Shown piece by piece: positions 32,492 through 41,451 of a stretch of DNA of 64,000 nt. Both the position numbers and the translations under genes were made by a program. This DNA comes from Paratractidigestivibacter faecalis. GTDB lineage: Bacteria; Actinomycetota; Coriobacteriia; Coriobacteriales; Atopobiaceae. Numbering within the stretch: position 1 is the first letter of the stretch; each line of letters starts with the position of its first letter. The DNA is taken from NCBI RefSeq assembly GCF_003416765.1, contig NZ_QSNG01000001.1, positions 646,742-710,741 of the forward strand, written 5' to 3'. The notes beneath the pieces were generated by a model, which saw only the letters and a program-made list of their open reading frames with translations, made no database searches and had not been told where the DNA came from.

Positions 32492-33721
32492 CTAGTCTCG
32501 TTGCCACAAATCCCTCGTATAGACCTTCTGCTTAACGTCCAAAAGTTCGGGGGACATGCGATTGGCAAGGATGAGGTCGCAGGACTCTTTGAGCGTGCCT
32601 ATGTCCTGCGTCACCCTGACCCCCAGATACTCGGAGTCTTTGCATCGGGGCTCATAGATAAGCATCTCAACGTCTCGCCTTGCTAGCCGGTTGATAATTC
32701 CCTGAATGGAGCTTTCTCGGAAGTTGTCGCTTCCACTCTTCATGACCAGGCGATATATGCCAACCCTCCTCGGCCGTGCGTCTTCCACCGTTTGCGCGAT
32801 GAAATCCTTTCTCGTCTCGTTGGAGTCAACAATGGCCTTTATGAGGTTCTGGGGAACGTTGCCATAGTTGGCAAGCAGCTGTTTTGAATCCTTCGGGAGA
32901 CAGTAGCCTCCGTAACCAAAGCTCGGGTTGTTGTAGAAGTCTCCAATGCGACTGTCCAATGACACGCCGCGAATGATTTCGCTGGTATTCAGGCCGTTTG
33001 CCTGCGCATACGTGTCGAGCTCATTGAAGAAGGAGACCCTCAGCGCGAGGTAGGAGTTGGAGAACAGCTTGATTGCCTCGGCCTCCGTTGATCCCATTAT
33101 CAATACGGGAATGGAATCGCGGACCTTTTCATCGGCTCCTTCGATGAGCGCATCGGCAAAGTCTTTGGCCCTGACGTGGAGACGAGCCTGCTTCCCAGTC
33201 GTTGCCGATGGAACTCCGACAATGACCCTGGAAGGCCTCAGGTTGTCCTCAAGAGCGTGGCCCTCGCGGAGGAACTCGGGTGAGAAAATGATGTCAAGTT
33301 CCGCATATTGCTCAGAGATTCTGCTGGTATAACCAACGGGAACGGTCGACTTGACAACAACGCATGCCGAGGACCCAAGGTCCACAAGGTTTTGGAGGAC
33401 GGCTTCGATGGAAGAAGTGTCAAAGGTGTTCTTCTCGGGGTCATAGTTTGTGGGCGTGGCGATGATGACGTAGTCGCAGTCCTTATAGGCCTCTTCTGCG
33501 CTAAGCGTTGCGGTCAGCGAGTCGGGCTTGAGAGAGAGGACCGCCATGATCTTCTCGTCACCAATTGGGGAAACGCCGCGGTTGATTGCGTCTACCTTCT
33601 CTGGAACGATGTCCAGAGCTCTGACTTCGCCAATGGCGCTGAGGAGGCAGGCGAGGGAAAGGCCCACGTAGCCCGTTCCCGCCACGGCGAAGACGGGGTG
33701 CTTTGACGAAGAAGAGACCAT
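32492..33721 (-). CDS. ugd: UDP-glucose 6-dehydrogenase
   Basis: Oxidises UDP-glucose to UDP-glucuronate with NAD. 409 residues. N-terminal Rossmann motif VAGTGYVGLSLA, central ATPTNYDP and FSPEFLREGHALEDN, the catalytic cysteine in FGYGGYCLPKDSKQL (about residue 263), and a C-terminal NAD/UDP domain. ATG at 33721 follows AAGGAG at a good distance; the open frame to 33796 extends into the divergent promoter. It heads the ugd-GT2-GT2 operon and shows that the surface polymer contains a uronic acid or a derivative. Confidence 0.95.
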   Translation of the reverse strand: MVSSSSKHPVFAVAGTGYVGLSLACLLSAIGEVRALDIVPEKVDAINRGVSPIGDEKIMAVLSLKPDSLTATLSAEEAYKDCDYVIIATPTNYDPEKNTFDTSSIEAVLQNLVDLGSSACVVVKSTVPVGYTSRISEQYAELDIIFSPEFLREGHALEDNLRPSRVIVGVPSATTGKQARLHVRAKDFADALIEGADEKVRDSIPVLIMGSTEAEAIKLFSNSYLALRVSFFNELDTYAQANGLNTSEIIRGVSLDSRIGDFYNNPSFGYGGYCLPKDSKQLLANYGNVPQNLIKAIVDSNETRKDFIAQTVEDARPRRVGIYRLVMKSGSDNFRESSIQGIINRLARRDVEMLIYEPRCKDSEYLGVRVTQDIGTLKESCDLILANRMSPELLDVKQKVYTRDLWQRD

Positions 33722-33735
33722 GCACACTCCTTGAG

Positions 33736-33758
33736 ACTCATTTATTGCAATAATGAGT
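33736..33758. promoter_or_regulatory. Palindrome in the ugd/GT2 divergent promoter
   Basis: ACTCATT (33736-33742) and AATGAGT (33752-33758) flank TTATTGCAATAA, itself a 12-base palindrome. It sits 15-37 bases upstream of the ugd ATG in an AT-rich patch and could be an operator. No matching site was noticed elsewhere. Confidence 0.35.
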
Positions 33759-33873
33759 TTAGCAGGGTTGGTTCTTGCGATAATTGCCGCCCCCAACGCT
33801 ACCAGAACTATAGATGCGCTTGCGCTTCTCGAGCTTGCCTGGCGCCATGCTATGTATCCGGAGGTACTTGTAC

Positions 33874-34986
33874 ATGTCCAGCGATCCCACCACCCTCGTA
33901 TCCGTCATAGTCCCCATCTGCAACGTGCAGAAGTACCTTGCGGAGTGCCTGGAGAGCATCCTGGCGCAGACGCACCGGGAGCTTGAGGTCATCTGCATCA
34001 ATGATGGCAGCAAGGACGCCTCGCTGGCCATCATCCAGAACTATGCCGCCAGGGATTCGCGCATCGTTGTGGTGGACAAGCCCAACGAGGGATATGGCGC
34101 CACGTGCAACCGCGGACTTGAGATGGCTCATGGCCAGTGGGTCTCCATCGTCGAGCCGGACGACTGGATCGCCCCCACCATGTACGAGGACATGCTGGCC
34201 TTTACCGGGCGCTTCTCGCAGTCGGTGGACATCGTCAAGACGCCCTGGATAGACATCTGCGAGTGGGACTGCCCCTCCACCCAGTACGCCCGCAAGAGCG
34301 ACATGTGCGGACGCGTGAAGACCTCCGCCACGCCCTTCTCCATTGCGCAGAACCCTGTGCTCATGGAGCTTCACCCGTCCATCTGGTCTGCCATCTACCG
34401 CACGGACTTCCTGCGGCAGAACCGGATCAAGTTCATCCCGTTCCCCGGTGCCGGCTGGGCGGACAACCCCTTCCTGGTGGAGACGCTCTGCCAGGCAAAG
34501 GCCATCGTCTACCTGGACAAGCCCTACTACAACTACCGCTGCGACCTTCCGGGCTCCACGCTCCACCACGCCACGGACGAGGCGGTGGCCCGTCCCTTTG
34601 ATCGCTGGATTGACATGATGCACGTCCTGGAGCGCCTGGGCGTCACGGACGAGCGCATCATTGCCGCCCACTACGTGCGCGCCTTCAACTACACCTTTGG
34701 CGCCATCCACGACGACGGGTGGGACAACCCGGTGGTCAAGGCCAAGACGCGCGAGGTCTTTGGCATGATGGACTCCGAGCTGGTCAAGGCCATGCGCAAC
34801 GTGGCTCCGCACCGCAAGCGCTTCTTCTTTGAGGAGCGCGGCCTTGAGGTGCCGAGGTTCCCGATAGGCCCCTGGGTTAGGCACCTCTCTGGCGAGACGG
34901 TGCATACCCTCAAGAACGATGGCCTTGGCCGCGTGGTCAAGCGTGCCGGCCGCGTGCTGAGGCCCACCGAGCGCAAGGACATCTAG
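33874..34986 (+). CDS. GT2 glycosyltransferase
   Basis: A 370-residue GT-A enzyme: VSVIVPICNVQKYLAECLES, CINDGSKDASLAI, NEGYGATCNRGLEMA and SIVEPDDWI; the C-terminal half has the WADNPFLVETLCQA and YYNYRCDLPGS blocks. It is a paralogue of the GT2 at 30132-31244 but has far more GC-rich codons, so the copies probably arrived separately. ATG at 33874 follows GGAGG; a frame opening at 33814 is less likely. Its TAG overlaps the GTG of the YfhO gene. Confidence 0.92.
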   Translation: MSSDPTTLVSVIVPICNVQKYLAECLESILAQTHRELEVICINDGSKDASLAIIQNYAARDSRIVVVDKPNEGYGATCNRGLEMAHGQWVSIVEPDDWIAPTMYEDMLAFTGRFSQSVDIVKTPWIDICEWDCPSTQYARKSDMCGRVKTSATPFSIAQNPVLMELHPSIWSAIYRTDFLRQNRIKFIPFPGAGWADNPFLVETLCQAKAIVYLDKPYYNYRCDLPGSTLHHATDEAVARPFDRWIDMMHVLERLGVTDERIIAAHYVRAFNYTFGAIHDDGWDNPVVKAKTREVFGMMDSELVKAMRNVAPHRKRFFFEERGLEVPRFPIGPWVRHLSGETVHTLKNDGLGRVVKRAGRVLRPTERKDI

Positions 34987-37472
34987 TGGGGGAGAGTTCC
35001 GAGCATCTCCGTTCCTCCAAGCTGGGAGCCCTGGTCTTCTGGGGCGCCTGGTTTGTTGTGCCCATTGCCATGCTGTGCGTCGTGGCCGCCGTGCGTGGGG
35101 TGTATCCGTTTGGCGCGCAGTCCTTCCTTGCGGAGGACCTGGTCTTTCAGTACGTGGACTTCTTTGCCTGGTTCAAGCGGGTGCTTGCCGGGCGGGAGTC
35201 GGTCTTCTACTCCACTGCGTGCGGGCTGGGAGCCAACACGTGGGGCCTCTACAGCTACTACCTGGCGAGCCCCTTCAACCTGCTCCTGCTGCTGTTTGAC
35301 CAGGAGCACCTGACGCTCTTCGTCTTTGTGGCGGACGCGCTCAAGCTGGGGTGCATGCAGCTAGCCGCCATGTTCTACCTGCGGCGGCGCTTTGGCGTGG
35401 GCCGCGGGTGGTCGGGCGTGCTGGCTCTGGGGTACACCTGGTGCCTGTGGACGGCAACCAACCTGCGCAACCCCATGTGGCTGGATGCGCTCATCCTTCT
35501 GCCGCTGCTCATGTGGGCCGTGTGGGAGCTGGTGCGCCGCGGGCGATGGCTGCCGCTGTGCCTGCTCGCGGCTGCGGACGTGGTCTGCTGCTGGTACACG
35601 GCGTACATGACGGTGCTCTTCCTCATCCTGGTGGCCATCCTGGAGTGGTGGTGTGCGGGATGCCGTGACGAATCTGGCGAGCGCGTGCCGCTCTGGAGGC
35701 TTGCCCTGAAGTTTGCCCACCCCATGCTTTTGGCGCTGGTGCTCTGCGCATGGACCTTCGTGCCCACGGTCATGGCCATGCTGGAGAGCGGCGGCGTGGA
35801 GGAGACGAGCCTTTTGGGCATCATCCAGTCCATCCTGGGGGCGGACTCCCCGCTTGGGGTGGCCATGAAGCTCTTCACCACAAAGCCCGGCTGTTTTGTG
35901 CGCGGCTTCGTCCCGGCGCTCTACGACCGCCTGAGGCCGGTTCCACAGTTCTACTGCGGCGTGCTTCTCATGGGCTGCTTCCTGGGCTTCTTTGTGTCTG
36001 GCCGGGTGCCGGCGCGTGCCAAGCGGGGCCTTGGGATGCTGGTAGCCGTCATGATGGCGAGCATCCTGCTGACGCCTCTGCAGGCCATCTGGTGCGGCTT
36101 CCGCGCGCCCACGGGGTTCTACTCCCGCGTGTGCGTCTTTGTGGCCCCGGTGCTGATGTGGGCTGCGGGGTGGCTCTGGGCGGAGGAGGTCGCTGCTGGC
36201 GGCAGTTCTCGCCTGGCGGGGGTCCTGGGGTCTCGCATGGCGTTGGGGGCCGTCTGCGCGCTTGCCGTGGTTGACCTGACCCTGGGTGCGGCGCTGGCGT
36301 GGAGAACGCTCTACTGCGGCTACTCCCAGGAGTACCACGACGACTATGCGGCCCAGGCAGCGCAGCAGGTCTCTGACCTCAAGGATCGCGATGACGGCAC
36401 CTGGCGCGCGGACCGCACGTTCACACGCGCCGGCTTTGCGGCGCTGAACGACGAGATGTGTCACGAGTACATGGGTCTCTCGTCGTACTCCTCCGCGCAC
36501 AATCAGGACGCGCTGGACTTCCTGAGCGCCCTTGGGTACAGCAGGCCCAGACAGATCTCCGTCCGGTATGCGCAGCCCCTCCTGGCGTCTGACGCGCTGC
36601 TGGGCGTGAGGTACGTGTGCTCTCCGCTGGCAGCGGCGGGGGAGCGCCTGCTTGGCGACGTTGCTCAGGTGAGCGGCGCCGGAACCTACGAGAACCCCTA
36701 TGCGCTCGGGTTGGGGTACCTGGTCTCTGGCGATGCGGCGGACGCGTCGCTTGACGGGGGTAACCCTTTCGAGCGGCAAAACCAGCTGGCGAGTGCGCTG
36801 GTGGGGCATGACGTGGAGCTGTTCAGGCCCGTGGAAGCCGAGGTGGTCGAGGCCGGGGAGGGCGCCCGCGCGTGGGACGTCACGGTGCCTGCCGGCTGCC
36901 TGGGGTATGCGTACGCAGACGTGCCGACGGGCTACGTCGACGGCGTCATGCTTGACGTGGACGGCGTGAGCCAGCAGGAGGGTTGGCGCTTCCAGCAGAC
37001 GCTGCGCCCGTTTGCGCAGGTTGAGGGCGAGGTCCCGGGCGTGCACCGCGTCATCATGACGGGCATTGACTCCAAGGTGGCCGTGCCGCTGGAGGACGCG
37101 TCACGCACGTTCTACTGCCTTGACCTCGCCGTCCTGCAGCAGGTCACGTCCGAGCTTGGCGGCGGACAGGCAACGTTTGACTCCTTCTCCGGCTCTGACA
37201 TCAGCGGGACCGTGACGGCTGACTCCGATGGCTGGCTCATGGTCTCCGTGCCGCATGAGGCCGGCTGGACCGTGACGGTCAACGGGGCGCAGGTGGAGAC
37301 CCGTGGCGCGTTTGGCAACGCTCTCACGCTGGTGCCGGTCACAGCGGGCCAGAACAGCTTTGAGATGACGTTTGTCTCGCCTGGGCTTGTGCCTGGGTGC
37401 GCGGTGAGCGCGGTCGGCGCGGCTGGGCTCTGCGCATGGGCACTCTGGCGGCGGCGCAGGTCTAGGGGTTAG
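34986..37472 (+). CDS. YfhO-family membrane glycosyltransferase-like protein
   Basis: An 828-residue polytopic protein of the YfhO family. There are about 13 membrane segments in the first 430 residues, with the extracytoplasmic loop AEDLVFQYVDFFAWFKRVLA and the FYSTACGLGANTWGLYSYYL block. A large outer domain follows, and the C-terminus has a last helix before RRRRSRG. Bacillus YfhO is linked to sugar decoration of lipoteichoic acid by a GT-C mechanism, so a role in decorating a surface polymer is likely. The start is GTG at 34986, overlapping the GT2 stop (TAGTG). Confidence 0.88.
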   Translation: MGESSEHLRSSKLGALVFWGAWFVVPIAMLCVVAAVRGVYPFGAQSFLAEDLVFQYVDFFAWFKRVLAGRESVFYSTACGLGANTWGLYSYYLASPFNLLLLLFDQEHLTLFVFVADALKLGCMQLAAMFYLRRRFGVGRGWSGVLALGYTWCLWTATNLRNPMWLDALILLPLLMWAVWELVRRGRWLPLCLLAAADVVCCWYTAYMTVLFLILVAILEWWCAGCRDESGERVPLWRLALKFAHPMLLALVLCAWTFVPTVMAMLESGGVEETSLLGIIQSILGADSPLGVAMKLFTTKPGCFVRGFVPALYDRLRPVPQFYCGVLLMGCFLGFFVSGRVPARAKRGLGMLVAVMMASILLTPLQAIWCGFRAPTGFYSRVCVFVAPVLMWAAGWLWAEEVAAGGSSRLAGVLGSRMALGAVCALAVVDLTLGAALAWRTLYCGYSQEYHDDYAAQAAQQVSDLKDRDDGTWRADRTFTRAGFAALNDEMCHEYMGLSSYSSAHNQDALDFLSALGYSRPRQISVRYAQPLLASDALLGVRYVCSPLAAAGERLLGDVAQVSGAGTYENPYALGLGYLVSGDAADASLDGGNPFERQNQLASALVGHDVELFRPVEAEVVEAGEGARAWDVTVPAGCLGYAYADVPTGYVDGVMLDVDGVSQQEGWRFQQTLRPFAQVEGEVPGVHRVIMTGIDSKVAVPLEDASRTFYCLDLAVLQQVTSELGGGQATFDSFSGSDISGTVTADSDGWLMVSVPHEAGWTVTVNGAQVETRGAFGNALTLVPVTAGQNSFEMTFVSPGLVPGCAVSAVGAAGLCAWALWRRRRSRG

Positions 37473-37543
37473 GGGGAGTTTGGCCCCCGGGGTCCGTCTT
37501 GTGGTAGCGTGCTTTTAGTTTTTATCGAACGTGAGGAGCGTTG

Positions 37544-39535
37544 ATGGCTAAGCACTTCAAGACCCCCGAGGGGGATGCGGGCCGCGAGTCAACGGGCCGC
37601 TTTGAGCCCCTGCCCGCGCAGACCACGGCGCCGCACCGCCGCAGCTGGGACGACGACGCCGACGTCACGGCCTCCGGTCCCGCCGCTGGTGGCGATGGCT
37701 ATGGCTTTGACGGCGTCTACGGGTACGACCCCCAGCCGCAGGAGCCCGTCCGCCGCGTCAAGAAGCGTCGCCGCCACCGTGGCCGCACGGTGGGCATTGT
37801 TGCAGGCGTGCTGCTGGTGGCGCTTCTCGCCGCGGGGGGCGTCTGCGGCTTTACGCTCTACAACCAGGCAAAGTCCGTGAAGGACCAGGCCAAGACCGCC
37901 ATGAGCCTTGCCTCCTCCGCGGTGGACTCGGTCAAGGAGGGCGACTTTGCGTCCGTCTCGTCCGACCTGCGCGAGCTTGACGCGCTGTGCGACAACATCA
38001 ACGACCAGACCAGCGGCCCCCTGTGGACCGTGGCCTCCTTTGTGCCCGTCTACGGCGGGGACGTGAGCGCCGCCCGCACGCTGGTGGGCGCGCTCTCCGA
38101 CGTCTCGGAGTCTGCGCTGCTGCCCCTGGCGGACGCCCTCCAGAACGTGACTCCGGGCAAGCTCCTCTCCGACGGCACGGTCAACGTCTCTGCGCTGCAG
38201 GCCGTGGCGGACACGTTCTCTGAGGCGGCCCCTGCCGTGCAGACCGCCAACCAGAAGGTCCAGGCCATCGGCCCGACCAGCATCTCCGAGGTGAGCGACC
38301 TGGTGAGCAAGGCCAAGGGTGGCTTCTCTGCCCTTGCCGGCGCGGTGGATACCGCCAAGGGCGTGGCGCCCGTGCTGCCCCAGATGCTCGGCGCGGAGGG
38401 CCAGACCCGCAACTACCTCGTGGTTGCCGAGAACAACGTAGAGATCCGCGCCAACGGCGGCTACGGCGGCAGCCAGGGCGTCATCTCCGTCACCGACGGC
38501 AAGCTCGAGATCGGCGACTTCCAGCCCAAGATGTCCCTGGGCATCGAGAACGCGCTGCCCGTGACCGAGGAAGAGGAGGTCCTCTTCAACCAGGCCACGC
38601 ACGAGATGGGCTCGGACTCCGGCGACACGCTCTTCACGCCGGACTTCCCGCGCGCGGCCGGGCTCCTCTCACAGATGTGGGAGATCAAGTACGGCCAGCA
38701 CCTGGACGGTGTGGTAGCGCTTGACCCGGTCTTCCTGCAGTACCTGCTGGGCGTCGTGGGCGGCGTCGAGCTTCCTGACGGCAGCTCCATCGACGGCACC
38801 AACGCGGCGCGCGTGCTCATGCACGACGTCTACTGGAACTACGACCCGTCCACGCAGGACGCCATCTTTGCGGCCGCTGCCGGCGCGGCGTTTGACAAGG
38901 TCCTGGGCGGCCTTGGCAGCGCCGACCTGGCGCAGCTGAGCGCCGCGGTTCAGAGGGGCTGCGAGGAGGGCCGCTTCATCGCCTGGATGGAGAACCCCGA
39001 CGAGGAGAATGTCATCAAGGAGCTTGGCCTCGCAGCCGCGCTGCCGGATGTCAGCGACACCTCCGCCGCACCCGTGGCTGGCGTCTTTGTCAACAACATC
39101 CGTGGCTCCAAGCTTGACTGGTTCCTCAACAAGGACGTCACCGTGGGCACTGGCAAGCGCAACTCCGACGGCAGCTGGTCCTACCCGGTGACGGTGACGC
39201 TCTCTTCCGTCATGAGCGAGGAGGAAGAGGAGTCTCTGCCGCTGTACGTGGCCGGCGTCGGGCGCCAGGCCTCCGACTGGAACGACGAGAGGCTCACGGT
39301 GCTTCTTTACGCGCCGGCTGGCGGCACCATCAGCGACGTTTCGACTTCCGGCTCCGCGGCCTTCTCCACGGCGCCCGAGGAGCACGCGCACAACGGGCTG
39401 CAGGTGTTCTATGGCGTGCTGGAGCTGCTGCCGCGCACGGACGCCACCGTCACGTACACGGTGACCACGGCCTCCGCCGCAGGCGATCAGCCGCTCACCG
39501 TCCGCACGACGCCCACCTGCCAGGCGGCGAGGTAG
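37544..39535 (+). CDS. DUF4012 family membrane-anchored protein
   Basis: A 663-residue protein. The first 85 residues are a low-complexity cytoplasmic tail ending in the basic patch VKKRRRHRGRT. One membrane helix follows (VGIVAGVLLVALLAAGGVCG), and the rest is extracellular. The DUF4012 core shows RNYLVVAENNVEIRANGGY, ... LDPVFLQYLLGVVGGVELPD and the C-terminal LDWFLNKDVTVGTGKR. Family members occur in actinobacterial polysaccharide loci; their activity is not known, but surface polymer assembly or attachment is a reasonable guess. ATG at 37544 is preferred over TTG at 37541 because of GAGGAG upstream. Confidence 0.88.
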   Translation: MAKHFKTPEGDAGRESTGRFEPLPAQTTAPHRRSWDDDADVTASGPAAGGDGYGFDGVYGYDPQPQEPVRRVKKRRRHRGRTVGIVAGVLLVALLAAGGVCGFTLYNQAKSVKDQAKTAMSLASSAVDSVKEGDFASVSSDLRELDALCDNINDQTSGPLWTVASFVPVYGGDVSAARTLVGALSDVSESALLPLADALQNVTPGKLLSDGTVNVSALQAVADTFSEAAPAVQTANQKVQAIGPTSISEVSDLVSKAKGGFSALAGAVDTAKGVAPVLPQMLGAEGQTRNYLVVAENNVEIRANGGYGGSQGVISVTDGKLEIGDFQPKMSLGIENALPVTEEEEVLFNQATHEMGSDSGDTLFTPDFPRAAGLLSQMWEIKYGQHLDGVVALDPVFLQYLLGVVGGVELPDGSSIDGTNAARVLMHDVYWNYDPSTQDAIFAAAAGAAFDKVLGGLGSADLAQLSAAVQRGCEEGRFIAWMENPDEENVIKELGLAAALPDVSDTSAAPVAGVFVNNIRGSKLDWFLNKDVTVGTGKRNSDGSWSYPVTVTLSSVMSEEEEESLPLYVAGVGRQASDWNDERLTVLLYAPAGGTISDVSTSGSAAFSTAPEEHAHNGLQVFYGVLELLPRTDATVTYTVTTASAAGDQPLTVRTTPTCQAAR

Positions 39536-39607
39536 CAGGCGTCCGGGGGAGGGGCCTCTTTCCGTCCCCGGACGGGCCGAAATGGGTTGTCAGCGGTTTC
39601 TTGTGGT

Positions 39608-39635
39608 TTGGCGACTGGTTTCGGGGTACTATATT
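39608..39635 (+). promoter_or_regulatory. Promoter of the cold shock gene
   Basis: TTGGCG (39608-39613), a 16-base spacer and TATATT (39630-39635) give a sigma-70-type promoter. The start point would leave a leader of about 70 bases before the ATG at 39713, a length known for cold shock genes whose leader folds with temperature. Confidence 0.5.
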
Positions 39636-39712
39636 CTTTGTGGCTCAACGCCACGGTATCGCGCGTGAGCGCAGCAATTTGGCCCTGCGGGGCTAAGAAC
39701 GAAAGGCACGAC

Positions 39713-39916
39713 ATGGCTCAGGGTACTGTTAAGTGGTTCAATCCGGACAAGGGCTACGGCTTCATCTCTCGCGAGGATGGCGACGACCTGTTCGTCCACT
39801 ACTCCGAGATTCAGATGGACGGCTTCAAGACTCTGGACGAGGGCCAGGCCGTTGAGTTCGAGATCACCACTGGTCAGAACGGCAAGCTCCAGGCTTCCAA
39901 CGTCCACAAGCTCTAA
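39713..39916 (+). CDS. Cold shock protein (CspA family)
   Basis: A 67-residue single OB-fold protein: [15 protein letters not shown] (RNP1) and DLFVHYSEI (RNP2), ending LQASNVHKL. It binds single-stranded RNA and DNA and acts as an RNA chaperone. The ATG is supported by GAAAGG upstream and by the fixed family length; the longer open frame back to 39587 runs through the leader. It is a single-gene unit between its own promoter and terminator. Confidence 0.96.
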   Translation: MAQGTVKWFNPDKGYGFISREDGDDLFVHYSEIQMDGFKTLDEGQAVEFEITTGQNGKLQASNVHKL

Positions 39917-39940
39917 GTCCTACTTCATATAAGAGCTGAG

Positions 39941-39973
39941 AGGGGGGGTCCGCTTATGCGGGCCTCCCTTTTT
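39941..39973 (+). terminator. Rho-independent terminator of the cold shock gene
   Basis: A 13-bp stem including G-T pairs (39941-39953 with 39958-39970), loop TTAT, and a run of five T (39969-39973). Confidence 0.85.
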
Positions 39974-39993
39974 GTGTCCGGTGCTGCCGTCCC

Positions 39994-40061
39994 GCAAATT
40001 GGGGACGCGCAAATTGGGGACGTGTTCAAATTTGCGCGAAAACGAACACGTCCCCAATTTG
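39994..40061. repeat. REP-like element A: two direct and one inverted ATTGGGGACG copies
   Basis: GCAAATTGGGGACG occurs at 39994-40007 and again at 40009-40022. The second copy forms a perfect 18-bp inverted repeat (40010-40027, CAAATTGGGGACGTGTTC, with 40044-40061) around a 16-base centre. The core ATTGGGGACG is shared with the elements at 41329, 45843 and the ends of the RAYT element at 48294 and 49273. The stretch 39917-40252 holds only terminators and repeats. Confidence 0.85.
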
Positions 40062-40081
40062 AGGGGCAAGAGCATCAAAGA

Positions 40082-40173
40082 CGGGAAATGCGGTCGTTGG
40101 CACGCAAAGGGGAAGAAGCAGTCGGGAAATGCGGCCGTTGGCAGAGATTCCGTGCCAACGGCCGCATTTACCG
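40082..40173. repeat. Repeat B: two direct and one inverted AAATGCGG.CGTTGGCA copies
   Basis: CGGGAAATGCGGTCGTTGGC starts at 40082 and CGGGAAATGCGGCCGTTGGC at 40123. The second pairs perfectly over 17 bases (40127-40143) with 40153-40169 around a 9-base centre. The direct-direct-inverted order is the same as in element A, with an unrelated sequence. Confidence 0.8.
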
Positions 40174-40197
40174 GCTCGTGTGTGCCGGCGCGAAAGA

Positions 40198-40228
40198 AAG
40201 GGCGTCCTGCCTGCGACAGGACGCCCTT
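40198..40228 (-). terminator. Terminator of ilvC
   Basis: Perfect 12-bp stem (40198-40209 AAGGGCGTCCTG with 40217-40228) with a 7-base loop. On the leftward strand it is followed by TCTTTCG after CCCTT, so it ends the ilvC transcript. Confidence 0.75.
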
Positions 40229-40252
40229 GGTGACGGCAGATGGGCCAGTGAC

Positions 40253-41248
40253 CTACTTCTTGATCCAGGAGAACATGGAGCGGATCTTCTCGCCGGTGAC
40301 CTCGATGGGGTGGGAGTTGATGGCCTCGCGCTGCTCAAGGAGCCACTTGTGGTCGTTGTTGCAGTCGTCGACGAACTCCTGCGCAAACTCGCCGTTCTGG
40401 ATGCGGCGCAGGATCTCCTTCATGGCCTCGCGGGACTGCTCGTTGATGACCTTGGGACCGGCGTAGTACTCGCCGTACTCGGCGGTGTTGGAGATGGAGT
40501 AGTTCATGAAGTGGATGCCGCTCTCGTACATGAGATCGACGATCATCTTCATCTCGTGGTAGCACTCGAAGTAGGCGAGCTCCTCCGGGTAGCCGGCCTC
40601 GGTCAGGGTCTCAAAGCCAGCCTTGACCAGCTCGACCAGGCCGCCGCACAGGACGGCTTGCTCGCCGAAGAGATCCTCCTCGGTCTCCTGGGCGAAGGTC
40701 GCCTTGATGATGCCGGAGCGGGCTCCGCCGACGCCCCAGCAGTAGGACAGGGCGACATCCCAGGCGTCGCCGGTGGCGTCCTGGGCAACGCAGGCCAGGT
40801 CGGGCACGCCGGAGCCCTCGGTGTACTGGCGACGGACGATGTGGCCGGGGCCCTTGGGGGCGCACATGATGACGTTGACGTCCTCGGGGGCCTTGATGTA
40901 GCCGTAGTGGATGTTGAAGCCGTGGGCAAAGGCCAGGGTGTCGCCGGGCTTGAGGTGGTTCTTGATGTGCTCCTCGTAGACCTTGGGCTGGGTCTCGTCG
41001 GGGGTCAGGATCATGATGACGTCGGCCTCCTCGGCGGCGGTGTCCATGTCCACGACCTTGAGGCCGGCCTCGGCGGCCTTCTTGGCGGAGGCGGAGCCCT
41101 CGCGCAGGCCGACGCGGACGTCGCAGCCGGAGTCCATGAGGTTCAGCGCGTGGGCGTGGCCCTGAGAGCCGTAGCCGATGATGGCGATCTTCTTGCCCTG
41201 GATGACCTCGGGCTTGCAGTCGTTCTCGTAGTAGATGGTGACGGCCAT
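40253..41248 (-). CDS. ilvC: Ketol-acid reductoisomerase
   Basis: Second common step of valine and isoleucine synthesis: Mg-dependent alkyl shift and NADPH reduction of acetolactate or acetohydroxybutyrate. 331 residues, the short class I form. Rossmann motif [19 protein letters not shown]; metal and substrate sites in [19 protein letters not shown] (two acids) and the [17 protein letters not shown] block. ATG at 41248 follows GGAGC; the open frame to 41401 runs through repeat element D. Separated from ilvN by that element, so probably a separate or partly uncoupled unit. Confidence 0.97.
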   Translation of the reverse strand: MAVTIYYENDCKPEVIQGKKIAIIGYGSQGHAHALNLMDSGCDVRVGLREGSASAKKAAEAGLKVVDMDTAAEEADVIMILTPDETQPKVYEEHIKNHLKPGDTLAFAHGFNIHYGYIKAPEDVNVIMCAPKGPGHIVRRQYTEGSGVPDLACVAQDATGDAWDVALSYCWGVGGARSGIIKATFAQETEEDLFGEQAVLCGGLVELVKAGFETLTEAGYPEELAYFECYHEMKMIVDLMYESGIHFMNYSISNTAEYGEYYAGPKVINEQSREAMKEILRRIQNGEFAQEFVDDCNNDHKWLLEQREAINSHPIEVTGEKIRSMFSWIKK

Positions 41249-41328
41249 GTGTCTTGCTCCTTTGCTTTGTTGCCGTTCGTTGCCGTATGCAGGCCGCCGC
41301 GGGAACGGCGGGCGTTGCCGTGATTGTT

Positions 41329-41426
41329 GGCGTGCCATTGGGGACGGGGGTGAATGGCACGGTCGTGCGGTTTTGGCTTTACGCCGAGAAGCCCGTGCCA
41401 TTCACCCCCGTCCCCAATGGCACGCC
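41329..41426. repeat. REP-like element D between ilvN and ilvC, perfect 32-bp arms
   Basis: Arms 41329-41360 and 41395-41426 are perfect complements around a 34-base centre; they include GCCATTGGGGACGGGGGTGA. On transcription this would form a very stable hairpin between ilvN and ilvC. The same family lies between ilvA and ilvD. Confidence 0.9.
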
Positions 41427-41451
41427 GGATGTCCCGTGGGGCGAGAAGCGC

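Noticed and set aside
35361-37046. 561-residue leftward frame opposite the YfhO gene
   Set aside because: His/Arg/Gln-rich shadow; YfhO has coherent membrane helices and codon bias.
39994-40173. CRISPR array
   Set aside because: Two or three repeats with palindromic geometry and no regular spacers or cas genes; the ends match a RAYT instead.
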